A program made the position numbers and the translations under genes. This document shows positions 16,322 through 25,233 of a stretch of 64,000 nt of DNA, piece by piece. How positions within the stretch are numbered: the stretch's first letter is position 1; every line of letters begins with the position of its first letter. The notes below the pieces were generated by a model. That model made no database searches. It was given only the letters and a program-made list of their open reading frames with translations, and was not told the origin of the DNA. The stretch covers positions 372,001-436,000 of the forward strand of contig NZ_WJIB01000001.1 in assembly GCF_019400745.1 (NCBI RefSeq), written 5' to 3'. This DNA is from Cohnella sp. CFH 77786. GTDB lineage: Bacteria; Bacillota; Bacilli; Paenibacillales; Paenibacillaceae.

Positions 16322-17419
16322 CTAGGCGTTCAGCACGGCCGCATGCCCGGGGGGCAACGTCCGCAGAGCTTCGAACAGCTTCAATATTTCCAATGAAGCT
16401 TCCAAGCCGCCTTTGACCGGCGCGCGACCCTCCAGCACGCTCTCGCAGAAGTGCAGCACTTCCTGCACGTAACCCAAGTAAAAGATATTTTTGTTCATCA
16501 GCTGGCCCAGCGAAAATTCGGGCTCCCAATACAGAGGCGCGGCCTCGTCGGGCACAAGGTAGCTGGCCGCTCTCCCGTAGGCGGGCCGTGCCGCCTTGCG
16601 GTAGTAAGTCACTTTCACGCCGTTCTCGACGACGACATTGCAGCCTTCTCCGACGACTTCCAGCCGTTCCAGGGGGCTGCTGCCCGCGATGCCGGCTGCG
16701 AAATGGACCGCCCCCGCAACGCCCGAAACGAATCGGACCGCAAGCGCGCTTCCGCCGTTCACGGGTTCCCAGTCGTAGCTGAACCGTTCGATTTTCCCGA
16801 AGAGGTAATAAAGAATCGAAGCGGGATGGAAGATGTGGTCCAGCAAATCCTCCACCTGCCGCAAATCCTGCCGCCTCTCCAACTCCGGCATCGTCATCGG
16901 ATACCGCAAATAAAACGATGCGGGCCGGCCGAACTCCGGAGCATGGATGATTTCGTGCACCTTCTCCACGGAAGGGAAGAAGATTTTCTTCGTGCCGGTC
17001 ATCACATAACGCTGCGCAGCGCGGCTTAGCGCCATCAGCTCGGCGATCTCCTTCGTGCTCGCGGCCGTCGGCTTCTCCATCCAGACGTGAACGCCCGCCC
17101 TCAGCGCTTCGCGGGCGATGGCCGTCGCCTGCACGCGGCCGTCCGGCTCGTACGCCGTGACGATGAACACCGCATCGAGCGTTTCTTTGTCCAGCATCTC
17201 CCGGTAATCCGAGTAGCTGCGTTCCGCCCCGAATTGCTTGGCGTAGACGGCCGCCCTGTCCTTGTTCACGTCGCATACCGCGACAAGCTCCACCGGCGCG
17301 TATTGAAACGTGGGGTAAACGTTCCGATAGGAATGTCCTCCCGCGCCGATGAACCCGACTCTCAACTTGCGTTCGTATTCGAAATTGTAGGTGATCAGTC
17401 CGCTGCCGGTACCGTTCAT
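16322..17419 (-). CDS. Gfo/Idh/MocA-family NAD(P)-dependent oxidoreductase
   Basis: A 365-residue dehydrogenase with an N-terminal Rossmann fold (VGFIGAGGHS, 21-30), the family EKP motif at 115-117 (WMEKPTA) and a C-terminal alpha/beta domain with HIFHPASILYYLFGK. Members oxidise or reduce sugars, inositols or sugar derivatives. The substrate here is unknown. It sits 16 nt after a MalG-type permease and before the cupin, so it probably acts on an imported sugar. The annotated start gives about 18 residues before the Rossmann fold. Confidence 0.92.
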   Translation of the reverse strand: MNGTGSGLITYNFEYERKLRVGFIGAGGHSYRNVYPTFQYAPVELVAVCDVNKDRAAVYAKQFGAERSYSDYREMLDKETLDAVFIVTAYEPDGRVQATAIAREALRAGVHVWMEKPTAASTKEIAELMALSRAAQRYVMTGTKKIFFPSVEKVHEIIHAPEFGRPASFYLRYPMTMPELERRQDLRQVEDLLDHIFHPASILYYLFGKIERFSYDWEPVNGGSALAVRFVSGVAGAVHFAAGIAGSSPLERLEVVGEGCNVVVENGVKVTYYRKAARPAYGRAASYLVPDEAAPLYWEPEFSLGQLMNKNIFYLGYVQEVLHFCESVLEGRAPVKGGLEASLEILKLFEALRTLPPGHAAVLNA

Positions 17420-17435
17420 GCCCGTAACCTCCCTA

Positions 17436-18272
17436 TTACCCTTTAACCCCCGACATCATGACGCCGCGGACGTAGTATTTTTGCAGGAACAGAAAAACCG
17501 TCAAAATCGGAAGCGAGCTGGCCGAAGCGGCCGCGACGATTTTCCCCCAATGCTTTTCTTGATCGGAAGTATAGGAGGAAATGACCGCCTGGACGACCTG
17601 CTTCGTGTCGTCGCTGATAATGATGAGCGGCCAGAGCAAGGAATCCCACTGGTGCGTGAACGTGATAATGCCCAGCGTGATCAAGGCCGGCACGGCGCCC
17701 GGCAGCACGATCCTCGTATAGATCCGCAGCCAGGACGAGCCGTCGATGCGGGCCGCGTCCAGGATGTCCCGGGGGATATCCGCGAAAAACTGCGTCAGCA
17801 TGAAGATGCCGAATACCCACACGATGGAGGGCATAATCAGGCCTGCGAACGTGTTCAGCGCATGCATGTCCCGGATGATCAAATATTGCGGCACCATGAC
17901 GACTTCCGGCGGGATCGCCAGCGTGGAGAGAAACACGACGAGCACCAGCCTTTTAAACGGAAACCTCAGCTTCGCGAACGCGAACGCCGCGGCCGAGTTG
18001 ATCAGCAGCCCCGCCGCCGTAACCGTTCCCGCCATGATAAACGTGTTGATCATGTAGCGGGTGAACGGCTTCTCCGGATCGAGGAAGATGTCCTTGAAAT
18101 TGGCCAGCGTCCAGTCGACCGGCAGGAACACCTTCCAGCTCAGCTCCGTGTACCGGAACATTTCCGACTCCGCCCGCAGCGAGCTCATGAACATCCAGTA
18201 AATCGGAAACAGCGTAACGACGGCGATAACCGAGAGCGCAGCGTAATGAACCGAATGCCGCAATACGCGCAT
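17436..18272 (-). CDS. Sugar ABC transporter permease, MalG type (operon II)
   Basis: A 278-residue inner-membrane permease of the CUT1 carbohydrate family, with about six hydrophobic segments and the EAA loop AARIDGSSWLRIYTRIVLPG that contacts the ATPase. It pairs with the MalF-type permease 11 nt upstream. No ATP-binding protein is encoded in the operon, so energy probably comes from a shared MsmX/UgpC-like ATPase elsewhere. Confidence 0.95.
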   Translation of the reverse strand: MRVLRHSVHYAALSVIAVVTLFPIYWMFMSSLRAESEMFRYTELSWKVFLPVDWTLANFKDIFLDPEKPFTRYMINTFIMAGTVTAAGLLINSAAAFAFAKLRFPFKRLVLVVFLSTLAIPPEVVMVPQYLIIRDMHALNTFAGLIMPSIVWVFGIFMLTQFFADIPRDILDAARIDGSSWLRIYTRIVLPGAVPALITLGIITFTHQWDSLLWPLIIISDDTKQVVQAVISSYTSDQEKHWGKIVAAASASSLPILTVFLFLQKYYVRGVMMSGVKG

Positions 18273-18283
18273 GCGGATACCTC

Positions 18284-19177
18284 CTAATCTTCCGGGTCCG
18301 ATCGGAACAACCGCAGTTGCACGACCGATATGGCGAGCACGATGATGAAATAAACGAAAGCGGCCGCCAACGCATAGCCCAGATCCATGTGGTGGAACGC
18401 CGTCTCGTAAATATGCTGCACGACCGTCCGCGTAGCTCCGGCCGGACCGCCCGCCGTCACGACGTATACCGGAATGAAGATCCTTAAAGCGTCCATCGTC
18501 GTGATGATCAGGACGAAAGCGATCGTTCTTCGCATGAGCGGCAGCGTGACGTGGACGAGTTTCCGAAACCGGCTCGCGCCGTCGACGTCCGCCGCTTCAT
18601 AGTAGTCCCCGGGAATCTGTCCCAGCCCCGCCAGGAAAATGATCATGAAATACCCCGCGGCATGCCAGATGCCGAGCAGGATGATGCCGTACATCGCGAT
18701 GCCCGGATCGGACAGGAAGTCGAGCCGCGGTCCGCCGAACGCGCGAAGAACGATGTTCAGCATGCCGTATTCGCTGTTGTAGATCAGGCGGAAAACGGCC
18801 GACGCGATGACGAAAGAAACGACGACGGGCAAGAAATAAACCGTCCGGAAAAAGCCGATGCCGGGCAATCTCCGCTGCACCAGCAGCGCCAAGGCGAACG
18901 CGATGACGGTCTGGACAGGGATAACGACGATGCCGAAAAAGAAGGAATGACCGAGCGAATGCCAGAATGGAGCGTCCTCCAGCAGCCTTGCGTAGTTGGC
19001 GAGGCCGACGAAATCGGCGCCCGGCCGGATCAGATTGCTGTCGCTGAAACTCAGGCAGAACGCCCGCAGCATCGGGTAAAACATGAACACGGCCAGCAGG
19101 ATGAGGGACGGCGCTGTGAACAGCCACGCCGCCGCGATTTCCCGGTTCCGGTAACTGAAACGGTGCTGCATCCCCAT
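18284..19177 (-). CDS. Sugar ABC transporter permease, MalF type (operon II)
   Basis: A 297-residue CUT1 permease. The EAA loop is AADVDGASRFRKLVHVTLPL. Hydrophobic segments begin at AAWLFTAPSLILLAVFMFYP. It starts 4 nt after the stop of its substrate-binding protein and is followed by its MalG partner, so the three are one transport unit. Confidence 0.95.
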   Translation of the reverse strand: MGMQHRFSYRNREIAAAWLFTAPSLILLAVFMFYPMLRAFCLSFSDSNLIRPGADFVGLANYARLLEDAPFWHSLGHSFFFGIVVIPVQTVIAFALALLVQRRLPGIGFFRTVYFLPVVVSFVIASAVFRLIYNSEYGMLNIVLRAFGGPRLDFLSDPGIAMYGIILLGIWHAAGYFMIIFLAGLGQIPGDYYEAADVDGASRFRKLVHVTLPLMRRTIAFVLIITTMDALRIFIPVYVVTAGGPAGATRTVVQHIYETAFHHMDLGYALAAAFVYFIIVLAISVVQLRLFRSDPED

Positions 19178-19181
19178 CTGC

Positions 19182-20549
19182 CTACTTCACCTGAGCCAAT
19201 GCCGTATCGATCTTTTTCACGGCTTTCTCCACCGCTTCGTCGACGCTGTGGTTGCCGATGCCGATTTCCTCGAACAGCTCGCGGATCGTTTCGCTGATGA
19301 CCGGATACGCAGGCGTAACCGGACGCGGATGCGCATACTTCACGGACTGCCCCGCGAACACGTTCAGCGGGTACTGGTTCAGCTCGGGGATCGCGTCCAC
19401 CGTGGACTGCCGCGCGGGCAAATTGCCCGTTCCCTTGTACCACTCCACGGCCCCGTCCACGCCGGTGACCCAGTTGATGAACATCCACGACTCCTTCGGA
19501 TGCTTGGATTGCGAAGTAATCGCGAGGTTCCAGCTGCCCATCGGCGTCGCCTGCCTGGCGTTCTTCGGCAGCGGCATGATGTCGAAATCTTCGCCGAGCT
19601 TGAAATCGGGGTATTTGGATTTCAGGCTGTTCAGGTACCCCGGAGATTGGATGTCGATGGCCACTTTGCCGTTGGGCAGCGGATCCTGAGGCAGCTCCTT
19701 GGGCGATACCTTGTACTCGTTGAACAGCTTGCGGACGAATTCGAGCGCGCTCTTGGACTCGGACGAATCCAGGTAGCCGCGGGACGTTTTCCCGTCGGGA
19801 CTGATGATTTCCCCGCCCGCCTGCCAAATCCAAGGCATCTCTCCGTACGGCGGCGCTTCTCCTCCGGTAAAGCCTTTGAAGATCGGATTCAACCCGTAAA
19901 CCCCTTTGGCGGGATCTGTCAGCTTCTTCGCCGCGTCCAGCAGCTGTTCCCAAGCGAGCGGCTCATCCGGGTTCTTGGACGGGAGAGGAATGCCTTTCTC
20001 CTCGAACATTTTTTTGTTGTAGAAAAGCACGAGGCTGTGGTTCTGAAGCGGAGCCGCGTAAATATGGTCCTTGTAGGTGATGCTGCCCAGCACCGGCTTC
20101 AGGATGTCGTCCTTGTCGCCGTCCGCGTTCATGTACTCGTCAAGAGGAATGATCGCTTCCTGACTCGCGTACGAGGCGATCGTGGGCGCGTCGACCGCCA
20201 TGATGTCCGGCGCGCTCTGCCCCGCCATGGCCGTGCGGATCTTCGTCTCGTATTGCTCGGCCGGAATGAGCTCGAGTTTTACCGTGATATGCGGATACTT
20301 CTTCTGGAACGAATCGATCAGCGCGCGGATCGTTTTCGTTTCATTGTCGTTCTCGTAACGCCAATGGGTGATTTCCACTTTCTCCGGCTCCGCGGAGGCG
20401 GACGGAGACGCCGAGGCCGGCGAAGAGGAGGAGGGTGCGGATGCTTGGGCGGACGGTTTCCCGCCGCTTCCGCCCCCGCAGCCGGCGATCAGCATGCAGA
20501 GGGCAAGAATGGCGGCAAGCGTGATTCTGTTTCTCGGATTGGCCTTCAT
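19182..20549 (-). CDS. Extracellular sugar-binding lipoprotein (operon II)
   Basis: A 455-residue solute-binding protein. The signal peptide ends in lipobox MLIAGC (Cys24), followed by a Gly/Ser/Ala-rich linker and the bacterial extracellular solute-binding domain (EITHWRYENDNETKTIRALI; late motif SWMFINWVTG). It delivers an oligosaccharide to the two permeases downstream. The start at 20549 has a clean N-terminal signal. A 90-nt gap separates it from the regulator upstream. Confidence 0.94.
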   Translation of the reverse strand: MKANPRNRITLAAILALCMLIAGCGGGSGGKPSAQASAPSSSSPASASPSASAEPEKVEITHWRYENDNETKTIRALIDSFQKKYPHITVKLELIPAEQYETKIRTAMAGQSAPDIMAVDAPTIASYASQEAIIPLDEYMNADGDKDDILKPVLGSITYKDHIYAAPLQNHSLVLFYNKKMFEEKGIPLPSKNPDEPLAWEQLLDAAKKLTDPAKGVYGLNPIFKGFTGGEAPPYGEMPWIWQAGGEIISPDGKTSRGYLDSSESKSALEFVRKLFNEYKVSPKELPQDPLPNGKVAIDIQSPGYLNSLKSKYPDFKLGEDFDIMPLPKNARQATPMGSWNLAITSQSKHPKESWMFINWVTGVDGAVEWYKGTGNLPARQSTVDAIPELNQYPLNVFAGQSVKYAHPRPVTPAYPVISETIRELFEEIGIGNHSVDEAVEKAVKKIDTALAQVK

Positions 20550-20639
20550 TGTCGTTTCCCCTTTCGAATCGGATGGATTGCCTTTTCAGCGTAAGGGAAC
20601 GGGTGAAGCCGGGGAATCCGCTGGCATCGGAAGTCCGCT

Positions 20640-22226
20640 TTAGAAATGATCGGTTTTTCGGAGGCGGTGCTGGGAAGGGCTTTCTCCGTAGCGTTTTTTG
20701 AATGCCGTGCTGAAATAGCTCGGATTGGCGTACCCGCAGAGCTCCCCGATTTCCGCCAGCGGAACGTCGGTTTGCAGCAGCAGCCTGGCCGCTTTGGCGA
20801 GACGCGCTTCGGCGATGTAGTCGCTGAAAGGTTGGCCCACATAGGTACGGAACAATTCCGAGAAATAGGAAGGGTTGTAGTGGTATCGTTCGGCCAGCAG
20901 CGTTAACGTAATGTCGCTGGCCAAGTTGTCGTCGATGAAGGCTTTGACCTCTTCGAACAATGGCTTGTCCTTGGTCTCGCCGGCTCGGGAGATACGTTCC
21001 ATGATGAAGTCCGCGATGTTTTCCAGCCGCTCCCTCGCTTGAAGCCAACTGCCCGCGTTCCAGATCCAATCGGGCTGAAGCCACGTTCGCTGTTCCGGCG
21101 GCAAGGAAATTTCATGTTCCAGAGCCGCCGATTCCAGCGCTAAGCAGGCGTAGAAAACCGTGCGCGACAGCATGCGCGGAGAGTGCCGTTCGGCCGAAGC
21201 GAGCAGCGAATTCAGCCTGTCCATGAACGCCTCTTTCTTGCCGGTTTTCAACAAGTAGACGAGCTGCCGCTCCATCTCCGGCGTCATCAGCGATTCGACC
21301 GGTGCTTCGCAGGCCGGCGTACGTTCCTTCTCCTGCCTTTCGCTCCAATCAAGCAAAGCGGCAAGATACCCGTGCTTCCATTCCCGGAACCCCCGTACCG
21401 TCCTGCCGAAGCCGGCGGCCGTCCCGAACCCGAGGAAATGTTCGATCGTTTCCCGGATCCCGCGCACCCGATCCTGCATGCGGGTGTCGGCCGCTTCTCC
21501 GTCTTCGTCCGGCACGGAAACCGCCATTTGCATCAAATGGGGAAACGCGGGGTCGCGGAAGACAAGCGATTCCGTCTCCCCGCCGCCCGCAAGCTCCCGG
21601 CACAGCAGCTCGAACGGCAGCCGGTACGGCTTCCGGCCCGGATCGGTACCCATGTCGATAACCGCGAACCGCACTTCTCGGCCGTCCCAATCTTCCAAGC
21701 CGATCCTCCGCGCTTCTTCGAGAAACCCGCCCGGCGCGTCGACCGAGTCTTTGACGCAGAACAGCACGAACTGCTCGCGCAACGCAACCAGATTCCGGGA
21801 AAGCTGCCACTCCATGCGACGCTTATCTTTCAGGGCAGCACGCTCGCCGTCAAGATCGCGGACAGCCTTCCTCAAGGATTCGACGAGCTCCACCTGGACG
21901 ACGGGCTTGAGCAAGTAATCCTTCGCCTGATGCCGCACCGCCGCTTTGGCGTATTGAAAATCGTCATATCCGGTCAGTACGATCAGCTTCGTATTCGGAT
22001 AATGCCCGGAACAGGCTTGGAGAAATTCCACGCCGTTCATGAGCGGCATATGCATGTCCGTGATCACGAGGTCGAACGTATCCGCCTCCAAGAGGGCCAT
22101 TGCTTCCTGACCGTTGGAAGCCTCCCCGCCCACGGCCAAACCGAGCTCCGGCCAGTCCACTTTCATCACGATGCCCCGCCGGATTTCCGGCTCGTCATCC
22201 ACGATCAGCACGCGATACGGAGCCAT
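20640..22226 (-). CDS. YesN-type response regulator with AraC DNA-binding domain (operon II)
   Basis: A 528-residue transcription regulator. The receiver domain has the acidic pair DDE at 10-12 and phosphoacceptor Asp57 (LVITDMHMP); a long middle region of unknown fold follows, then a C-terminal AraC/XylS domain with two helix-turn-helix motifs (LTLLAERYHYNPSYFSELFR; IGELCGYANPSYFSTAFKKR). It overlaps its sensor kinase gene by 32 nt, so both are produced together. It most likely activates the importer operon directly downstream when the kinase senses an external sugar. Confidence 0.94.
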   Translation of the reverse strand: MAPYRVLIVDDEPEIRRGIVMKVDWPELGLAVGGEASNGQEAMALLEADTFDLVITDMHMPLMNGVEFLQACSGHYPNTKLIVLTGYDDFQYAKAAVRHQAKDYLLKPVVQVELVESLRKAVRDLDGERAALKDKRRMEWQLSRNLVALREQFVLFCVKDSVDAPGGFLEEARRIGLEDWDGREVRFAVIDMGTDPGRKPYRLPFELLCRELAGGGETESLVFRDPAFPHLMQMAVSVPDEDGEAADTRMQDRVRGIRETIEHFLGFGTAAGFGRTVRGFREWKHGYLAALLDWSERQEKERTPACEAPVESLMTPEMERQLVYLLKTGKKEAFMDRLNSLLASAERHSPRMLSRTVFYACLALESAALEHEISLPPEQRTWLQPDWIWNAGSWLQARERLENIADFIMERISRAGETKDKPLFEEVKAFIDDNLASDITLTLLAERYHYNPSYFSELFRTYVGQPFSDYIAEARLAKAARLLLQTDVPLAEIGELCGYANPSYFSTAFKKRYGESPSQHRLRKTDHF

Positions 22227-24033
22227 CTTCCAACCTCCTTCCCGGCAACTTCAGGATGATGCGGGTCCCTTCCCCGACGCGGGATTCGATCGCTGCCGAG
22301 AAAGCTTCCCCGTAATAAAGCGAGCAGCGGGCCAGCACGTTTCGCAGACCGATCCGCCTCCCGGGCGCGTCCAGCACGCCGGTTCCTTGCGTGCGCCGTA
22401 TATCCCAGGCGATTTCCTTGACCGCCGTTTCGGGCATGCCGCACCCGTTATCCTCGACTTCCAGGATTATGCCGTCCGTCTCCGGATCCTCCCGGCATCG
22501 GATCGCCACGACGGCGCTCTCTTGGCTGCCGGCGCTGTACTTCACCGCGTTTTCCACGATGGGCTGCAGCACGAATTTCAGAACCGGCCGGGGAATGACG
22601 GCAGGGTCCGCATCCACCTCGATCTGGAGACGATCGGAGAAACGCATCCGCAGAATGGAGACATAGTGTTCGATATACTTGATCTCCTCGCCCAATGCGA
22701 TCTCGTCGCGCCGCGTATCCAGGGAGAAGCGAAGCATGCGGCCGAGCGATTCGATAACCCGGACGGCGTCCCGGCTCCGCTTTTGCAGGGTGAGGCTGCT
22801 GATTACTTCGAGCGTATTGTAGAGAAAATGGGGATTGATCTGCATGAGCAGCGCCTTGTATTCCGCGTCTTGTCGGCGCAGGTTCATCTCGAATTCCAGC
22901 TTGATATGTTCCTGGAGCTGGCCGACCATCGTCAGGAAGCTGTTCGCCGCGAAGCCGACTTCCGATTTGGACCGGGAAACCGGCCGCGCGATTTTCTCCG
23001 CCCGGGCGAAATCTCCCTTCTGGATTTGGCGCATTGCGAGCGTCAAGCGGCTGAGCGGTTTGACGATGCCGGAGGAGAGCGCCGCCGCCGCGACGACGGT
23101 AGCCGCCAGCAGGATCGCAAGAATGATCAGCATCGTGGTATTCAGATTCGTCAGCTTCCGGTACAGCTCGGCTTCCGGCACGAGCCCGACGAGAACCCAG
23201 TCCTTCACCTTCTGCGTGCGGTAGAAGAGGAACTTGTTTCCTTCGTCCGACTTCAGCAACGACATGCCGGAAACCTGCTTCCGCTTGCGCAGCTCGGGCA
23301 AGGCCCCGCGGATTTGCTCCAGCAGCTGCGGAGCGCCTTGGTCCAGCACGGGCTCGCCGTCCCAATCGAGCAAGAAGAACCGGCTGCTCGGGCCCGCTCC
23401 GATCTGCCCGAGAGGCGTTTGGAGGAGATCCGCCCGGAAATTGACCTTGAGCAGGCTGTCGGCTTTCTGGGGGTGGTACACGCCCAGCGGAAATACCAGG
23501 CTGATGATCGGAACGCCCTGCATGGCGGGGGATTGGTAAGGATCGTTGTGCACGGTGGCCCACTGCCGGCCCCGTTCCATGAAGTCCCGGTACCACGGGG
23601 CGCGGACGAAGCCGCCGTCGCGGAAAATCCGGTCTTGCGTGCCGATGGAAATCCCCTTGCGGTGAAACACCGATACGGAGGAAATAACGGAATAATTCGC
23701 GGCGGTTAAGGTGAGAAATTGGCGCATTTTCAAATCGGCCAGCATCTTTTCGTCTTCCGGCAAGCTGGCGTCCGCCCGGGCGGTCAGCCAGCTCTTCGTG
23801 GCCTCGCTGTTGAACACGAGATTGGCGAAATCCTCGATTTGCGTGACGACCGTCTGAACGGAGAAGGTATATTGATCCATCGACCCCTTTACGGCGTTCT
23901 CCAGCACGTCGCCGATCATGCCCCGCGCCTGGCGGGACATGACGAAATAAACCGCGAGAAAGGAGACGATCAGCAGCAAGGCAATCGTGAGGCCCAATCG
24001 GCTTCTCAGGGAGTATAACAGCGAAGTCCCCAC
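22195..24033 (-). CDS. YesM-type sensor histidine kinase (operon II)
   Basis: A 612-residue membrane kinase. TM1 is near residues 14-33, an extracellular Cache-like sensor spans about 40-290, TM2 is near 297-317, then a HAMP domain, the His_kinase box LMQINPHFLYNTLEVISS with the phosphorylated His, and an ATPase domain (QPIVENAVKYSAG, EDNGCGM, GIGLRN-like IGLRNVLARC). It autophosphorylates on an external signal and passes phosphate to the overlapping YesN regulator. It is the first gene of operon II; 24034-24144 holds no clear terminator or promoter. Confidence 0.93.
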   Translation of the reverse strand: MGTSLLYSLRSRLGLTIALLLIVSFLAVYFVMSRQARGMIGDVLENAVKGSMDQYTFSVQTVVTQIEDFANLVFNSEATKSWLTARADASLPEDEKMLADLKMRQFLTLTAANYSVISSVSVFHRKGISIGTQDRIFRDGGFVRAPWYRDFMERGRQWATVHNDPYQSPAMQGVPIISLVFPLGVYHPQKADSLLKVNFRADLLQTPLGQIGAGPSSRFFLLDWDGEPVLDQGAPQLLEQIRGALPELRKRKQVSGMSLLKSDEGNKFLFYRTQKVKDWVLVGLVPEAELYRKLTNLNTTMLIILAILLAATVVAAAALSSGIVKPLSRLTLAMRQIQKGDFARAEKIARPVSRSKSEVGFAANSFLTMVGQLQEHIKLEFEMNLRRQDAEYKALLMQINPHFLYNTLEVISSLTLQKRSRDAVRVIESLGRMLRFSLDTRRDEIALGEEIKYIEHYVSILRMRFSDRLQIEVDADPAVIPRPVLKFVLQPIVENAVKYSAGSQESAVVAIRCREDPETDGIILEVEDNGCGMPETAVKEIAWDIRRTQGTGVLDAPGRRIGLRNVLARCSLYYGEAFSAAIESRVGEGTRIILKLPGRRLEDGSVSRADRG

Positions 24034-24144
24034 CTTCCCGGTCTATGCTAGTCCCATTATACCATCCGTCGTTTTCGGGGCGTTTTCGCTATTTTCAGGT
24101 TCGCGCTTTTCATTTGATAGCCTGAGCAAGGCGTGAATGAAAAG

Positions 24145-25233
24145 TCAGCTCTCCATTCTTTTCTTGTATTCGGCCGGAGCCAGACCGAAGTGTTCCTTGA
24201 ACAGCTGGGAGAAATGAACGCTGTTGTCGTAGCCGACATCTCCGGCGATTTCGTAAACTTTTTTGTGCGTTTGGAGCAGGAGCTCTCTTGCTTTGGACAT
24301 TCGTATGGAGACAAGATAGTTCCAAATCGTATGGCCCGTCGCTTTCTTAAACAAGATCGCGATATAATTCCGGCTGACCATCGCCTCGTCCGCAAGCTCC
24401 TGCAGCGTGATTTTCTCGGCATAATGCCGATCGATATAGCGCTTCACGGCCTCCACCGCCTTGCGCGTCGGCTGGTCGCCGGCTGCCGCGCGCGTTTCGC
24501 ACAACCGGCCAGCCCCTTCCTCCAGCCGGCGTACCGCGCAAAGCCGGTAATAGCTCCTCAGCTTTTCATGGGGAATCGTCACATCCCCAAGTCCCGAATC
24601 GATGCCTTCCTCCAGCTCGATTTCCAGCTTCTCTTTGCTCAGTTCTTCCTTGACGAGGCCGAGCCATTCCATGGCGAGCATGCTCAAATAATGATATTGC
24701 CCGCCGATCCAGCTTTCCAGCATTTCCAACGTGTCCACGACCAGCAAAGGCAACGTTTCGTATTGAGCCGTCCGGATTTGTCTGACCCAGCGTTCCAGCA
24801 TGTCCATATGATGCGGCAGCCTCTTCAGCATGAGGCGCGAGGCGTAATCGAAACGCGATTCGCTCGACTTGCCGTGCGTTCGCAGAATGGCTTCATGAAG
24901 CGCTTCGCGGCTAACCGGCTTGAGCACGTAATCCGCCGCCCCCAGCTTCAAGCTTTGCTGCACGTAACCGAAATCGTCATAGCTGGATACGACGATGCAG
25001 GTGACCCAGGGATACTGGAGATTGATGCGGCGAATGAGCTCCAATCCGTCCATTTTGGGCATTCGAACGTCGGTGATGCACATATCCGCATAATATTGTC
25101 CAAGCCAATCCATCGCTTCTTCCCCGTTGGAGACGGTCCCGGATACAAGATGGATATCGGACAAATCTTCGATCACTTTGCTCAGGCTGGAACGGATGAG
25201 CGGCTCGTCGTCCACGATCAGAATTCGGTTCAT
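24145..25233 (-). CDS. YesN-type response regulator with AraC DNA-binding domain (operon I)
   Basis: A 362-residue regulator, shorter than its operon II paralogue because the middle region is compact. Receiver motifs are DDEP at 8-11 and Asp55 (MCITDVRMPK). The C-terminal AraC domain includes LQELADEAMVSRNYIAILFK and VYEIAGDVGYDNSVHFSQLF. It overlaps its kinase gene by 4 nt. It is the best candidate to bind the 21-bp-spaced direct repeats found upstream of the glycoside hydrolase operon and the large esterase gene; that link is inference. Confidence 0.94.
   Translation of the reverse strand: MNRILIVDDEPLIRSSLSKVIEDLSDIHLVSGTVSNGEEAMDWLGQYYADMCITDVRMPKMDGLELIRRINLQYPWVTCIVVSSYDDFGYVQQSLKLGAADYVLKPVSREALHEAILRTHGKSSESRFDYASRLMLKRLPHHMDMLERWVRQIRTAQYETLPLLVVDTLEMLESWIGGQYHYLSMLAMEWLGLVKEELSKEKLEIELEEGIDSGLGDVTIPHEKLRSYYRLCAVRRLEEGAGRLCETRAAAGDQPTRKAVEAVKRYIDRHYAEKITLQELADEAMVSRNYIAILFKKATGHTIWNYLVSIRMSKARELLLQTHKKVYEIAGDVGYDNSVHFSQLFKEHFGLAPAEYKKRMES

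Noticed and set aside
22114..23709. 531-codon plus-strand frame opposite the operon II kinase
   Set aside because: Low-complexity Arg/Asp/Gln-rich translation without family resemblance; the minus strand encodes a full YesM kinase.
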